Shown piece after piece: positions 11,640 to 22,764 of a stretch of 64,000 nucleotides of DNA. The stretch's first letter is position 1; every line of letters starts with the position of its first letter. The position numbers were made by a program, and so were the translations under genes. The notes below the pieces were generated by a model. It searched no databases and was not told where the DNA came from. It worked only from the letters and a program-made list of their open reading frames with translations. The stretch is taken from contig OX243827.1 of NCBI GenBank assembly GCA_945859605.1, positions 27,626,552 through 27,690,551 of the forward strand. The letters run 5' to 3'. This stretch comes from Lumbricus rubellus. Its lineage: Eukaryota; Annelida; Clitellata; Crassiclitellata; Lumbricidae.

Positions 11640-12878
11640 ATGTCTGGAAACCCAAACCAAACAATTTCCGGAGACGACTTCTCCAACATTTCCACATCGG
11701 ACAACTGGATGAATCTGAGCGGCAACTTCTCTGGATCAGCATCCTCCAACAACAACATTTCCACTACCATGACGATCCCACCTGGAGGAAAGCAGCGATC
11801 CCTCAACGACTATCTCTGGATCTACTGCTCCCCCGTCATATTCATCGTCGGTATCTGCGGCAACGCGCTGACCCTGGCCGTGATGACGCAGAAGCGGCTG
11901 AGGGGGACGACGACGGCCGTCTACATGCCCGTCATCGCCGCCTTCGACACGGCCGCGCTCGTCACCGGCATCCTCCCCGAGTGGCTCGAAGCCTGCGAGA
12001 TTCTCGTCTTCAACAAACTTCACCCGTGGACGTGCAAGCTGGAGAAGTTCACGTTCTACACAACCAGCGACCTGGCCATATGGGCGTTGGTACTATTCAC
12101 CCTGGATCGACTGATCGCCGTGTGTTTCCCCCTGAAGAAGAACTCCGTATGTGTCCCCCGTCGAGCGCTCATCGCCTGTGCGGTTTTGGGAGGACTGTGC
12201 GCCGTTAAGAACGTCCATGTCTTCTGGACGAGGGGCTACGATCCCTACAAGAAGACGAACTGTGGACGACCTCAGCCGTACACGGACTTCGAGCTGCACG
12301 TCAGACCTTGGATCGCCCTGGCCTTCGTTAACGCTCTTCCGTTCGCTGTACTTGTCACCAGCAACTCGATCATCATCTGGACGCTGGCGGTGGTCAGCAG
12401 GGCACGTCTGGACACGAGGAATCGGGGTGGCGGAAGTAGCAGTACCAGCCGGAACTTCAGTCAAACGACGATGATGTGTCTCAGCGCGTCCTTCGCCTTC
12501 CTCGTCTGCGTCACACCCAGCATGATCACCCTCATCGGGCGACCCTACTGGTCTCCGGACAAAGGCCCCCCGAATTTCGCCTACGACGTCGCGAAGGCCT
12601 TCAACAATCAACTGGCGTACCTCAACCACGCCATCAACTTTTTCCTCTATTGTCTGACGGGACAGAAGTTCCGCCACGAGCTCATCGTCCTGCTGTGTGG
12701 GAAGCGGAGGGGTCGAACGGCGGCGCAGGAGGAGCAGCAGACGTGGCAGACGTACCTGACGGGGGAGGGAAGGTCGCGACCGGTGATGAGGAAGGGAGTG
12801 GCGAGGGGTCTCGACTCCGTCAAGGATCACATCATCCAACCGCTCGCTCCAGTCGTCTTCAAAACATCAGAGTTCTGA
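11640..12878 (+). CDS. Class A (rhodopsin-like) GPCR, neuropeptide-receptor-like
   Basis: A single-exon frame encodes 412 residues. The start ATG at 11640 (A at -3) is preferred over in-frame upstream non-ATG codons. The N-terminus has several N-glycosylation sequons (residues 6, 16, 25, 29, 39). Seven hydrophobic segments follow: TM1 about 60-82 with GN74-75, TM2 with D103, TM3 starting at Cys132 and ending in DRL (156-158, DRY variant), TM4 about 176-194, TM5 about 222-250, TM6 with C-x-x-P (290-293), TM7 ending NFFLY (333-337) where most receptors have NPxxY. Cys208 is the likely disulfide partner of Cys132. The tail is basic. Such TM7 motifs occur in invertebrate FMRFamide-like and orphan chemosensory receptor expansions. 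The ligand cannot be inferred. The coding region is clearly GC-richer than its flanks. Confidence 0.93.
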   Translation: MSGNPNQTISGDDFSNISTSDNWMNLSGNFSGSASSNNNISTTMTIPPGGKQRSLNDYLWIYCSPVIFIVGICGNALTLAVMTQKRLRGTTTAVYMPVIAAFDTAALVTGILPEWLEACEILVFNKLHPWTCKLEKFTFYTTSDLAIWALVLFTLDRLIAVCFPLKKNSVCVPRRALIACAVLGGLCAVKNVHVFWTRGYDPYKKTNCGRPQPYTDFELHVRPWIALAFVNALPFAVLVTSNSIIIWTLAVVSRARLDTRNRGGGSSSTSRNFSQTTMMCLSASFAFLVCVTPSMITLIGRPYWSPDKGPPNFAYDVAKAFNNQLAYLNHAINFFLYCLTGQKFRHELIVLLCGKRRGRTAAQEEQQTWQTYLTGEGRSRPVMRKGVARGLDSVKDHIIQPLAPVVFKTSEF

Positions 12879-12942
12879 TCCTTAACTTTTTTATATATGG
12901 AGGAAGCGGAGCAAAGAAATATGGACAAGAACGGTGTGTGTT

Positions 12943-12946
12943 TGTG

Positions 12947-13002
<56 letters not shown>

Positions 13003-13330
13003 CGGCGAACGCGTGTGTCTGTGATGGTGTCCAGGTGACTACGTGTGTATCAAGGTAGCCCGATGTGTATGGCTACATAATTTTACGCACGTATGTGCCA
13101 GGGCGGTCCAGGTTGCCAGTGAGTGTGCGTGTGTGAAGAAGTATGTGTGTGTGGCGTGGCGTGGCGTGTGTCTGAGTGAAGGTTGCCCCGTGTGCGTCAA
13201 GGTGGTCCCTTCTGTGGTCCCTTGCGCATGTCCAAGCGGACCTATGTATGTCGAGGCGGTTCCGTGTGTGTATCAGGGTGCCCCGTGTGCGTCCAAGTGG
13301 TCCCATGTGTCTCCAGGTGGCCAATATGTG
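12943..13330. repeat. (TG)n followed by a GT-rich minisatellite
   Basis: A (GT)n run at 12945-13000 begins about 65 bp after the GPCR stop. A degenerate 20-25-bp unit resembling CCCGTGTGCGTCCAAGTGGT repeats to about 13325. Cys/Val-rich frames here are artefacts. Confidence 0.8.
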
Positions 13331-13812
13331 TGTTCAGACTTCAGACCTGACGACACGTGTACTACGTGTAGCCTGTATATACGATGCCCTCCTCTCAATG
13401 GTCTACGAAAATGGAATGAGTACACCTGCACTCATGCGTCACACCACGAACCCATTAACTTGATATATTTAACAACAATGAGCATTGGGCATGGCAAATT
13501 GCAGGGGCGTGACCACCGGCAGGTTGTCCCCCAACAGACAATCCGGTGTACCATTCAAGACGATTTTTTGGCGAGACTGGATGGCTGTACAAGCGAGAGA
13601 AGATGGAGAACTGCTTCATCAATGTGTCTTGCAAAGACAAAACATTGCTACGAAAGTTTCTGTCTATAATTACATTGCCATGTATTATTATTGTTGTATT
13701 ATTGTGTGTTTGTATTGTAATTATAATATTCCCGTTTGATTGTATGAGTTTAGATTATGTATATATATATATATATACAGGGATATATATGTATATATGT
13801 ATATCACTGTCT
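13331..13812. other. Possible GPCR 3' flank
   Basis: Unique-looking AT-moderate sequence with no recognisable exon. Frames of 80-150 codons end in a Cys/Ile-rich run and have no domain. The 3' end of the GPCR transcript could not be placed. Confidence 0.4.
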
Positions 13813-13827
13813 CTCTCGATCACTGTC

Positions 13828-13866
<39 letters not shown>

Positions 13867-13878
13867 GCCTCTTTCTGC

Positions 13879-13915
<37 letters not shown>
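13813..13915. repeat. (CTGT)n and (TA)n
   Basis: About 11 CTGT units, then (TA)n. The TA tract is the target of the mariner that follows. Confidence 0.95.
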
Positions 13916-13918
<3 letters not shown>

Positions 13919-14941
13919 TGTGCCCCATAAAAAACACACCAAAAAACTTTTCCAAAAATTTCTATAAAACTAAGCCAATTGTAATAAAAGTTTGTACGTT
14001 GTTTCTGAGATAATTTTGTCACAAAAATTTTTTACATTTTACTTACTCCGATATTTGGCTGCTGTTGGAGGCAGTGACGCAGACTAGGCGTGTTTGGAAA
14101 CATTTAAACAGAGATTAGTAACTTATAGTTAAAATGGTTTTCAGCAGCGAAGATAAAATTTTCATTAAGAATTTAGTATTGTTGAAGGGTTACAGTAGTC
14201 GTCGGTTGATAAAAGAGTTCCCGCAGAAGGGTTGGAATAAAAATGGCCTCTACGTATCCACGACAACACTGAAGCGCAACGTTGACGCCAATCGCCTACT
14301 GCGGACCCGTCCGACTTTCAGCCGCTCACTGATGGTCTCCGTCGCCGTCTCGAAGCTCGGGTGCACGGAATTGTTCTTCGTTGAATCTTGGGTGAAGGTA
14401 AACGGCGAATATTACAGGAATATCCTGTTGATGGAGCAGATGTTGCCAGCGATCAGAGGGATGTCAAGCGACTTATTCATTCTCCAGCAGGACAGCGCCC
14501 CAGCACATCGCGCAAAGGACACCATTGCGTTGCTGCGACGTGAAACACCAAGCTTCATTGGACCAGAACTCTGGCCAGCAAACTCACCAGACCTCAATCC
14601 CGTTGACTACATAATTTGGGGTCTAATACAGGAACGCGTCTACCAGACAGCAATACGGGACATCAACGAGTTGAAGGAGCGCCTCATCGTTGTGTGGGCA
14701 CAGTTGAAGCAGAGTGTCATTGACAAAGCTATTGAACAGTGGCGGCCAAGGCTGAGAGCCTGCGTTCAAGCGAAGGGACATCACTTCGAACATCTTCTTA
14801 AATGAAACATTACTTTTCTTATCGAAGAGACATCACTTCCAACATCTTCTTAAATGAAACATTACTTTTTCTTATTTAACATTAGACTTACATGCGTTTC
14901 ATGACAAAGCTTTTTGGTGTGTTTTTTTATGGGGCACAGTG
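13916..14941 (+). mobile_element. Mariner-like element, DD37D type, internally deleted
   Basis: The 1026-bp element is bounded by TA dinucleotides in a TA microsatellite. Its inverted ends read CACTGTGCCCCATAAAAAAC inward from both sides, and the repeat continues about 30 bp. It contains the transposase remnant 14134-14805. A roughly 47-bp segment around 'acatcttcttaaatgaaac' is tandemly duplicated at the 3' side (about 14779-14872). The intact ends suggest it could still be mobilised in trans. Confidence 0.92.
14134..14805 (+). pseudogene. Mariner transposase, internal deletion
   Basis: The 223-residue frame is shorter than the roughly 340 usual for the family. The N-terminal helix-turn-helix (about residues 1-50) joins abruptly to the catalytic core at about residue 60, so the region expected to hold the first catalytic Asp is missing. 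Still present are QQDSAPAH with the second Asp and NSPDLNPVDY with the third, with 37 residues between the two Asp, as in DD37D (maT-like) mariners. The frame has no stop, so this is an in-frame deletion derivative. The product might still bind ends but should not catalyse cleavage. Confidence 0.88.
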
Positions 14942-15308
14942 TATATATATATATGCCAATTAATATTTGTATAGGCCTATGAATTTTATATATGGAATCA
15001 TGGATGTATGATATAATTATGCATCAAGAAAGACAGGTATATTTCGTGAGTAAATGTATAATTATGTATTTCTGGTTTTGACTTCGTTTTTCTTCTTACC
15101 GTGCTACCTTTATTTCGTGAAAAAGATTTTTATATTAGTCACCGATCTGCTCACAGAATAATATGCGACATGGTTTCTTTGCAAATATTGTATTCGGTAG
15201 TAGGCGCTGGTAGGCTAGTGGCTCAGAAAATAATTTTGGCGAAATGACAACACGTCAGAGAGATAATAATACTTAACATTAATTAACTCATTAGAGTCAA
15301 TAATTAAT
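14942..15308. other. No feature seen
   Basis: AT-rich spacer between the mariner and the CATT array. I see no exon, TIR or tandem array in it. Confidence 0.5.
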
Positions 15309-15755
15309 TCCTCATTCATTCATTCATTCATTCATTCATTCATTCATTCATTCATTCATTCATTCATTCATTCATTCATTCATTCATTCATTCATTCATT
15401 CATTCATTCATTCATTCATTCATTCATTCATTCATTCATTCATTCATTCATTCATTCATTCATTCATTCATTCATTCGTTGGTTCATTCATTCATTCATT
15501 CATTCCTTCATTCATTCATTCATTCATTCATTCATTCATTCATTCATTCTTTCATTCATTCATTCATTCATTCATTCATTCATTCGTTGGTTCAATCATT
15601 ATTTCTTTCTTTCCTTTATTCACTCACTCATTCACTCATTAATTCATTCATTCACATTAACTCATTCATTCATTCATTCATTCATTCATTCACTCATTAA
15701 TTATATCACTCACATTAACTCATTCGTTGACTCACTCACTCACTCACTCGTTCAT
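15309..15755. repeat. (CATT)n tetranucleotide array
   Basis: About 390 bp of CATT, nearly pure to 15478, then degenerate with CACT and CGTT variants. A reverse copy of the LINE/SINE tail (15755-15800) adjoins its right edge. Confidence 0.97.
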
Positions 15756-15860
15756 TCATTTATATATCGCCCCTTCAAGAAGCTACTCAGAGGCGTTCCG
15801 AACTCTAGCATCACAAAACAACAATTTTCAAGTTGGAAAAGTGGTTAGGCCTATAACTTG

Positions 15861-16254
15861 CAGTGGCGGACCCAGAACTGTTTCAAGGGGGGGCTAAAAT
15901 CTTAGATGGGGAAAAATGTTTGTTAGTCATTTTGCAAAAAAATTATCGAGAAAATCCTACCATTTCATTCACCAAAAAAAGTTGATGACCTTTTTTTTTT
16001 AGTCATCCGGCCAAATTTTTCGGGAAAATCATACCATTTCATCCGCCAAAAAGTTGATGACCTTTTTTCCCCTTTTTTTTAAACCCCAACTTGAAAACCG
16101 AACGGGGGGGGGCAATTTTCCGAATAGGGTGGGCCAATTTCCATTACACCCATATTCGTATTGCTAATTTCAGACCAAATGGAGGGGGCACGTCCCATGG
16201 CAGTTTTCGATGGGGGGGGCATGGCCGGATTGCCCCCCCCTGGATCCGCCCCTG
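15861..16254. mobile_element. hAT-type MITE, TSD ATAACTTG/A
   Basis: Ends CAGTGGCGGACCCAG and CTGGATCCGCCCCTG; flanks ATAACTTG (15853-15860) and ATAACTTA (16255-16262), 7 of 8 matching. Same family as 10133-10469, with two copies of the internal 'gttgatgacctttttt...agtcatccgg' module. Confidence 0.9.
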
Positions 16255-16394
16255 ATAACTTAAAACATTTCCAGATCGAGGACCGCAGATTCGAAAAAGT
16301 TCGGTAAAGATGTTTTTGCGAAATCACATAATTTTTTTATCGCAACACAACGATCACATTTTGGAAAACTTTCACGCGCACGCTACGTCGATCA

Positions 16395-16571
16395 AATAAG
16401 CTAATTATGGACTATAAGTCCAAATTAATTAGGCTAATCTAGCCTAATTAATCGCGATTAAATCTACGAAATTAATCGATTCTATAAAGTCAAATTAATT
16501 AATTAATCGCGATTACATTCAAGAGATTAATCGATTGAAAAATTACTTAAATAATTAATTTGCAACCCTGA
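16395..16571. repeat. TTAATCG-rich palindromic block
   Basis: Repeated AATTAATCGCGATTA and ATTAATCGATT motifs end in TTTGCAACCCTG. The terminal CAGGGTTGCAAA on the reverse strand looks like a hAT-type end. I could not find the opposite end. Confidence 0.45.
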
Positions 16572-17746
16572 TTAGAAAAAATGAAAAGTAGGCCTAGCAT
16601 ACTTTTGGATCGACGGAGTTAGCAGCTGTGGCCTAACGCGCTGGACCCAAACAGTCAAACACTGGAGTTCAAACCGACTCCATAGCAGAAATTTGTTTCT
16701 AGATATTTGGTCCACCTAACTTATTAGTTATTACCAATAATTATTATTATTTCTTCTCTCTTGGCCTTGCGCACTGGGAGCGCCTCTGAACGGTTCAACA
16801 TAGTAGCGGCGCTTTAAAATTTTTAATACAGTAGGCTACATTACAATGTCCCCTAGCCAACTCAGTCTTGATGAGCTCACCGACCGTACACTGTCGGTGG
16901 GAGAATCATTCGGCGAGGAAAAGAACCACCCACCATCTTCATAATATTATGCGAGGTCGAGAAAATGACGTCGCTAACATATCGTAACCATCACTGCCGT
17001 TATGCACGTTTAAGAAGGTTGGTCTCTTTTGCTTGTTGCTGTTTAAAGCGACTAGCTGTGTCATCTCAAGGATGATTAATGTCGCCCTCCTCCTTTCTAC
17101 AAGCTTGGAACTGGCACTCCCATATTCTTTAATGGCGTTTTTTGCACGCATGCGCATTGCGCATCACAGTCAATGCCAGAGTTTCACGGCATTTTACGGC
17201 ATTAATTTTAAAGATGCCGATGCCTTGATAATTAAGCGACAGGAATAAAATCTCCGCAGTTTTTCATCGTGCATATAATTTAATGGACAATCATTTTCAA
17301 TATTTAGTCAGACCAAAATGAGTCAACACACTCCACAGCGGCGCTGACGATAAAGCCGGATGTCCCCTCCCCAACCCTCCCACACACATAGTCGATGGTG
17401 ATGAGTGCGCATGTCAACGCCGCGCCTCATGAATATTCATCGTGCATATGATTACTGTTACGTCAAGGCCGACGGTTCAGTCGGCCGGAATGACTGGCGG
17501 TTACTGGGTCATCTCAGGTCGGATTCTTGCGAGGGACCGTCTCAGAGATGCGGGAATCTGTCGTTTGAACGTTAAAATCATAGGATTATGGATCACCGAG
17601 TACGAGATATTGTTCGCCAATGTAGGAGTGTAAGCCTGTGCATGCGTGCATGCGCCATGCACGCACGTACGTATGTATGTAGTATGAATGTACATATGAA
17701 TGCATGCATGCATGCATGTAGCCTATGTATGTATGCATGTAATGTA
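16572..17746. other. Gene-free, several repeat fragments
   Basis: Contains a LINE/SINE tail (16768-16815), a segment (16860-16985) related to one near 24550-24650, and the 40-bp repeat R1 at 17060-17119, which ends CTTGGAACTGGCACT. No exon seen. Confidence 0.45.
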
Positions 17747-17965
17747 GGGCGCGGTGGTGTAGTGGTGGCGTCGTTGCCTTGGAGCCGGAAGGTTCGAGGT
17801 TCGAATCCACCTCGCCGCGCAATTAAGGACCTTGGGCATGTCCTTCACCCACAATTGCTCAGCGCTTCGGCGTGGAACTCCGATGCAGTGTCCGCTCTGC
17901 ATTCGGGGGCGCCTCTGAGTAGTGATAGCTTGAAGGGGCGCTATAACAAGTGCACATACAAATAT
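17747..17965 (+). mobile_element. tRNA-derived SINE, copy 1
   Basis: The 5' part has a Pol III A-box-like GGTGGTGTAGTGG and a B box GGTTCGAATCC about 45 bp apart. A unique body ('ggaccttgggcatgtccttcac') and the tail GGCGCCTCTGAGTAG...GGGGCGCTATAAC follow. That tail matches the 3' end of the LINE at 61473-62060, as expected for a SINE using a LINE reverse transcriptase. It is followed by an (ATGT)n array. Confidence 0.9.
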
Positions 17966-18087
17966 TTATGCATGTATATATGTATGTATGCATGTATGTA
18001 TGTATGTATGTATGTATGTATGTATGTATGTATGTATGTATGTATGTATGTATGTATGTATGTATGTATGTATGTATGTATGTATGT

Positions 18088-18127
<40 letters not shown>

Positions 18128-18260
18128 ATTTATGTATGTACGTACGTACGTACGTACGTACGTACGTACGTACGTATGTATGCATGTATGCATGTATGCA
18201 TGTATGCACGTATGCACGTCTGTACGTATGCACGTATGTACGTATGTATGCATGCTGGCA
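17966..18260. repeat. (ATGT)n and (GTAC)n array
   Basis: ATGT repeats with an internal (TG)n and a (GTAC)n block. All Met-Tyr-Val-Cys frames are artefacts. Confidence 0.97.
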
Positions 18261-19156
18261 TACGTTTGGCATATGCGAGTGCATGCATGCAAATAATTGT
18301 GCAAGCATAATTATATAATTCTTACAAGCATGCACGTACGTATGTCACAGCATATGTATGTCTATGCATAGTGTATACTAAATTTATGCACATGTGCTTA
18401 TAAGCTGCAGACTCTGGGTACATGCACTGAAATACCACATCGATATATATATATATATATAATATGCACAATCCTATGATCGTATATATATATAAAATTA
18501 TATATATATATATATACATTCCGATATATTATCCTTCTTTACTCGTGCATAGAGGCACACGTGCATAATTGCATAATACATGCAAATATCTTTCACATAC
18601 CTACACACACCAAACATAATAAGAAGAATAATAATAATGTTATGTTGCTGCAGGCGTTGACCGGCGTTGACCCAACTCTAAACGCCACTTGGTCCATGTT
18701 CTATTTTTATCGTCGGTCTCTATTTACAACCACACCGTCAGCCAACGTCACGCACTAAAAATATCCTATGTATTATACAGGTCGTCCATCAGTATCTCAC
18801 GTAGTAGGAATAGACTGTAGGACACGCAAGGTGGTTATACCTTCGACGCCTTCAACGCAAAGGCGATTGAGGTCAAAATAATTATACATGTAGGAATGGG
18901 ACATGCTATCATAGATGGTCGGATCTCCAGGACTGATCGGTATTTTGCAGTGCCAGTCCCTAGCCTGGAGAACGGAGGAGGGCGATACTATGATCACTCA
19001 GTAGTGTTGTTAATCATTAGCAAGCGGGGATTACTAATTACCACGCTCACAATTAAGAAGGCTACTAGTCTTCTCTGCATTGGCTAAAGCTTGGTAATTA
19101 GATTATGGCGCCTCCTACATGTAGGCCTACATGCACAGTTTATAATAAATGACAGT
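18261..19156. other. Gene-free spacer
   Basis: TA-rich microsatellites near 18440-18515 and a reverse copy of repeat R1 (18948-18987). No exon accepted. Confidence 0.5.
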
Positions 19157-19402
19157 CAGGCCCGCCGACAGAAATTCCGGGCCCCTGGGCAGAGCAGTCA
19201 CGGGCCCTAAACTATCTTTAGGCTTTATGAGCAACTTTAAATAAAAAACATATAGAAATAACAAAGGTGCAGGTCGAATGTACAAAAATGTAGGCCTATA
19301 TAGCCTATAATCCCTTAGTATATATATTATGAATTAAAATTTATAATTTATGGTAGGCCTAATGGCCCTAATCAATTAATCAAAGAGCATAATTATTGTC
19401 TA

Positions 19403-19989
19403 GATTTATTTGCAGCAAAATAATTATTGATTAAAATATCCACGTTGGTCAAATATTTTGGGAGATCATATATTCTATTGCAAGCAGGATTTCAGTTTTG
19501 GCGGGCGGAATCCTCGCGGATAAAATTTTCCATTTTCGTATTTTCATCCGCCAAAAATTTCTGACGATTGTTTTAGTCATTTGGTAAAAATCTTTTGGAA
19601 ATTTTCCATTTTCATCCGCCAAAATTTCTGACTTTTTCAGTCATTAAATTTTGGTCGAAATCTCATGGAAATCTCGCATTTTTAGGGGGGTTGAACGTAA
19701 AAATATTTAATTTTTACATGTAGAAATACGGATAGCCTTCTGGGGGGGGGCTTGGCCACCTAACCCCTCTGGCTCCGCTACTGATTGCAAGAGTTGCAAG
19801 ACCATTCAGTCTGTCTTGCTTCGTGACAGATAGTTGAATACTTTTAATTTGCTTGAACTTGCTGAAAGATCTTTCAACTTCCGCATTACACTCACAAGCT
19901 CTGATGGGTAGAGTGCTAACATCAAAACCAAGCCTTTCTATAATTTCGATAATAATTTCATTTGTGGGCCCGCCGCCGCCAGCAATCAA
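19403..19989 (-). pseudogene. hAT transposase C-terminal (hATC) remnant
   Basis: On the minus strand, 19960-19784 reads ECNAEVERSFSKFKQIKS and RLNGLATLAI, the conserved dimerisation region of hAT transposases. The frame is interrupted at 19783 by a 299-bp hAT MITE. Beyond that insertion the same frame resumes with IEYMISQN and then in-frame stops, so the gene was already decaying or has decayed since. The N-terminal zinc finger and catalytic part are absent. Confidence 0.85.
19485..19783. mobile_element. Nested hAT-type MITE, TSD ATTGCAAG
   Basis: Flanked by exact ATTGCAAG at 19477-19484 and 19784-19791. The right end GCTCCGCTACTG resembles the GGCGGATCC ends of other MITEs here; the left end is eroded. 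Removing it with one TSD copy restores the hATC reading frame, which proves the insertion order. Confidence 0.9.
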
Positions 19990-20369
19990 CTTATGAAAAA
20001 TATTGTGCTGGCCGGGCCCGAGAGAATTGAATAGACTTCATGCGCAAAATCATCTTCTTTAGGCTATCAATCTTCAAGAAAAATCTGAAGACTTGTTTGT
20101 TTAAGATCTATTGTGAGCAGACGTACCTGTAACGCGCTTTAGTGCAATTCTGTTTTGCTTGGGCGCGTTATATCCTAAATGACAGTTTAATAATAATAAT
20201 AGGCCTAATTGGCCTAAAATAATATTAAAATAAAATAATGATAATAATATAATAAATACCCATAATAAATAATAATAATAATTTTTATTTTCGGTGTAGC
20301 CCGGGCCCCCTAAAAGTCGCCGGGCCCCTGGGCATTTGCCCCCTCTGTCCCCCCCTCTCGGCGGGCCTG

Positions 20370-20464
20370 ATGACAGTGGTATGAGGATGAGAAGGAGGAG
20401 GAAGAGGAGGAGGAGGAGGAGGACGACGACGACGACGATGACGATATTATTAGTAATAACAAAT

Positions 20465-20520
<56 letters not shown>

Positions 20521-20726
20521 AAAATGATGATAGTAATGAATAAGCAGTAGGCATGAATAAAAATAATGATAGACTAATTAATAATGATAATTAATAATAA
20601 TAACAATTAATAATAACAATAATAATGAATGATAACAATAGTAAATAATAACAAATAGTAATAGTGATTAATAATAATAGTTAATAATGATAATAATGAT
20701 AAAAATAATAAATAATATACTGCTCT
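20370..20726. repeat. GGA/GAC and AAT-rich simple repeat
   Basis: (AGG)n and (GAC)n near 20390-20445, then (AAT)n and degenerate AT-rich sequence to about 20720. Confidence 0.85.
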
Positions 20727-21390
20727 GCCCCCCTATAGGGCCTACAGACAGAGCAGTCAGGGGCCTCAACCTAAAATTTACTTTTCATTAAGATGGTTTA
20801 GTTACTAAACTATCTTAACGAAAAGTAATTTTTTATAAACAAACAGAAATGATAAAAGTGCAAATCTATATAAATAAAAATGAAACTTTCCAATAGTTCG
20901 TAACACTATCACGCCGAAAGTTACGCACCGATTGTTTTGAAAATTTACCAAAACCTTCCATTCAAATAGCACCGTGTCTTAAGATTTTTTCCCGAAAAAA
21001 CCCCCAATATTTTCCACAAAAAGTGAACTTTGCAATCCGTTCGACCGCCATTTGCAAATTCAACAAAACAGCAGGGCTGCCAGATTTTAGAAACGCGTTG
21101 TCCCCAAACACAGCAGACGAAACATGAATGAGGTCGCGTGGGGGAGGTCTTTTCTGCCACATCAACGCGTGGCCGGGTACAGCTAGTATTTATATAAAAT
21201 ACGATTTTACTCAGCGGTTAACTTGAAGTCTAAACCGATTGGAGTTAATTTTCTCTGCAATACTATATTAAAACTAGGCATAGACTCAAGATATAAACAT
21301 GCTATATATATATTTAACGATCTAGCCCGTGTCCCCCAAAAGTCATCGGCCCCTGGGCATTTGCCCCATGTCCCTTCTCGACGGTCCTGC
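20727..21390. mobile_element. Second, degraded copy of the 19157-20369 hAT family
   Basis: Its left part (GACAGAGCAGTCAGGGGCC) and right part (GGCCCCTGGGCATTTGCCCC) match the corresponding ends of the element 1.5 kb upstream. The middle has no coding remnant and is interrupted by a Helitron-like sequence. Confidence 0.7.
20886..21186 (+). mobile_element. Helitron-like 3' end
   Basis: The segment ends GTGGCCGGGTACAGCTAG followed by T. The same terminal word occurs at 51243-51260. CTAG before T and the preceding GC-rich stretch match the known 3' terminus of animal Helitrons. The 5' boundary is uncertain. No Rep/helicase coding. Confidence 0.65.
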
Positions 21391-21496
21391 GTGCTTGAGC
21401 AACCGTATTATTATTATTATGGCCTCGACCCTGTTCGTTTTACAATGACGGGGCGATTTATGTATTAATGTGCATGTACATGTATATATGTATACA

Positions 21497-21540
<44 letters not shown>

Positions 21541-21901
21541 GCAGAATTGGCTCGGCGCCTGTGTAACCCACAACCCTGATGATGGGTCTGTTGACTGTCT
21601 CCGTATACCCGGTCTATGACCACCCTTGACCTGCTACTCAACCCCTGCACGGGCGTTGCTCTTAGGCTTCACCTCCCCCGGATTTTGACCTGGCATCCGA
21701 ACGAAGCATGCAGTTTGGCTACTGCGCGGATTTGATTTTGAGGCTAGGAAAATGAAGTCGACAACACTCCATACCCTCAGAGCTTTAGCTTAAGGAACTG
21801 CTCTTCTTTCTTAATAATTATTGCGTCGTTTTTGCCGTTTCTCAGCGCATTAGCCTTTCATCGTAATAATTTCTTAATTATAATCTCTGATTTCTTTTTT
21901 G
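21391..21901. other. Spacer with (TG)n
   Basis: (TG)n at 21498-21537. A fragment at 21695-21805 matches 24600-24690 ('ggctaagaaaatgaagtcg' and 'aactgctcttctt'), an unassigned interspersed repeat. No exon seen. Confidence 0.5.
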
Positions 21902-22100
21902 CAGGGCTGCTTTTAAGGAATTTGTAGAACTGCACAACCCCTTCTTTCCTCTCCCATTATCCATGGTAAATTACTTCCAATCGGAGGATAATGACCATTT
22001 TTTGCTAGTTTTAACTGCACAGAAGTGCTTTTACAACTGCACAAATTCATTTAGAACTGCACATTAATTTTGTGTACAACTGCACTTTAAATAAGCCATG
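21902..22100 (+). mobile_element. CAGGGCT element, copy 1
   Basis: About 200 bp starting CAGGGCTGCTTTTAA and ending near AAATAAGCCATG, with internal repeated 'aactgcac' motifs. Homologous to 41525-41726, 41906-42106, 48738-48946 and reverse copies at 26318-26634 and 62340-62463. Inverted CAGGGCT ends suggest a hAT-like MITE. Confidence 0.75.
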
Positions 22101-22171
22101 ATTATAATTATTACCATTAATATTATTATTACTACTACCATGACGCTTCCGCGTTTTCATCGTAATCTCTT

Positions 22172-22203
<32 letters not shown>

Positions 22204-22719
22204 AGAACCGAGGGACCAGTGCCCGTAGGTGCCCGCTGCCATCCTCATTAATCCTCGCCATTTTTGTCGTTCCATCGCCGCATGTGTCAGGTCTTGTATT
22301 GGCGCTCTTAATCTCTTAATAATATTATTTATTATTATGCTCTCTGGTTTCTTTGAGATGGTCCCCGGTCGTGGTTCCCTTTCGACCACTGCTCCTCATC
22401 CTCCTCATCCTTGGCCTGATCGTCGAGGCCGAAGCAAAGCAGAGACACAGCAGCAGCGCAATCAACGACCGACCGAATCGGACCGGAGAGCAACGACCGA
22501 CCGAACGACCGAACGAAGCCGCAAATGAGGAAGATGGGGTGAGAGGCCGAACGAGAGGAGGGTGACTTTTGGGGGCCGTGGAGTTGGTTGGGGAAATACG
22601 ACATCTATGGGTCAGATGTGTATTATATCTTCTGCAGTCGTTCGTGAAGAATGTGAAGACAAAACGAAAACTGCGAACATATTGGGTAAGTGTTCCGCTG
22701 TGGTGGTTGTATAGTGGTC
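22101..22719. other. No gene accepted
   Basis: A (CAT)n tract at 22165-22203 and GC-moderate sequence (22340-22570) open in several frames, without domain or splice support. Confidence 0.4.
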
Positions 22720-22721
22720 GT

Positions 22722-22764
<43 letters not shown>

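Larger units (their letters stand above)
19157..20369. mobile_element. hAT element, deleted, TSD ATGACAGT
   Basis: Ends CAGGCCCGCCGACAG and CTCTCGGCGGGCCTG, with a perfect 8-bp duplication ATGACAGT at 19149-19156 and 20370-20377. It carries the C-terminal part of a hAT transposase on the minus strand, is interrupted by a second hAT element (19485-19783), and seems to carry a LINE 3' end (about 20030-20190, frame with FKKNLKTCLFK) followed by AAT-rich sequence. At 1.2 kb it is a decayed derivative. Confidence 0.92.

Noticed and set aside
12093..12839. 248-codon minus-strand ORF
   Set aside because: Antisense shadow of the GC-rich GPCR coding region.
17747..17825. Functional tRNA gene
   Set aside because: A and B boxes are present, but it is part of a 215-bp repeated SINE and the tRNA fold is not maintained.
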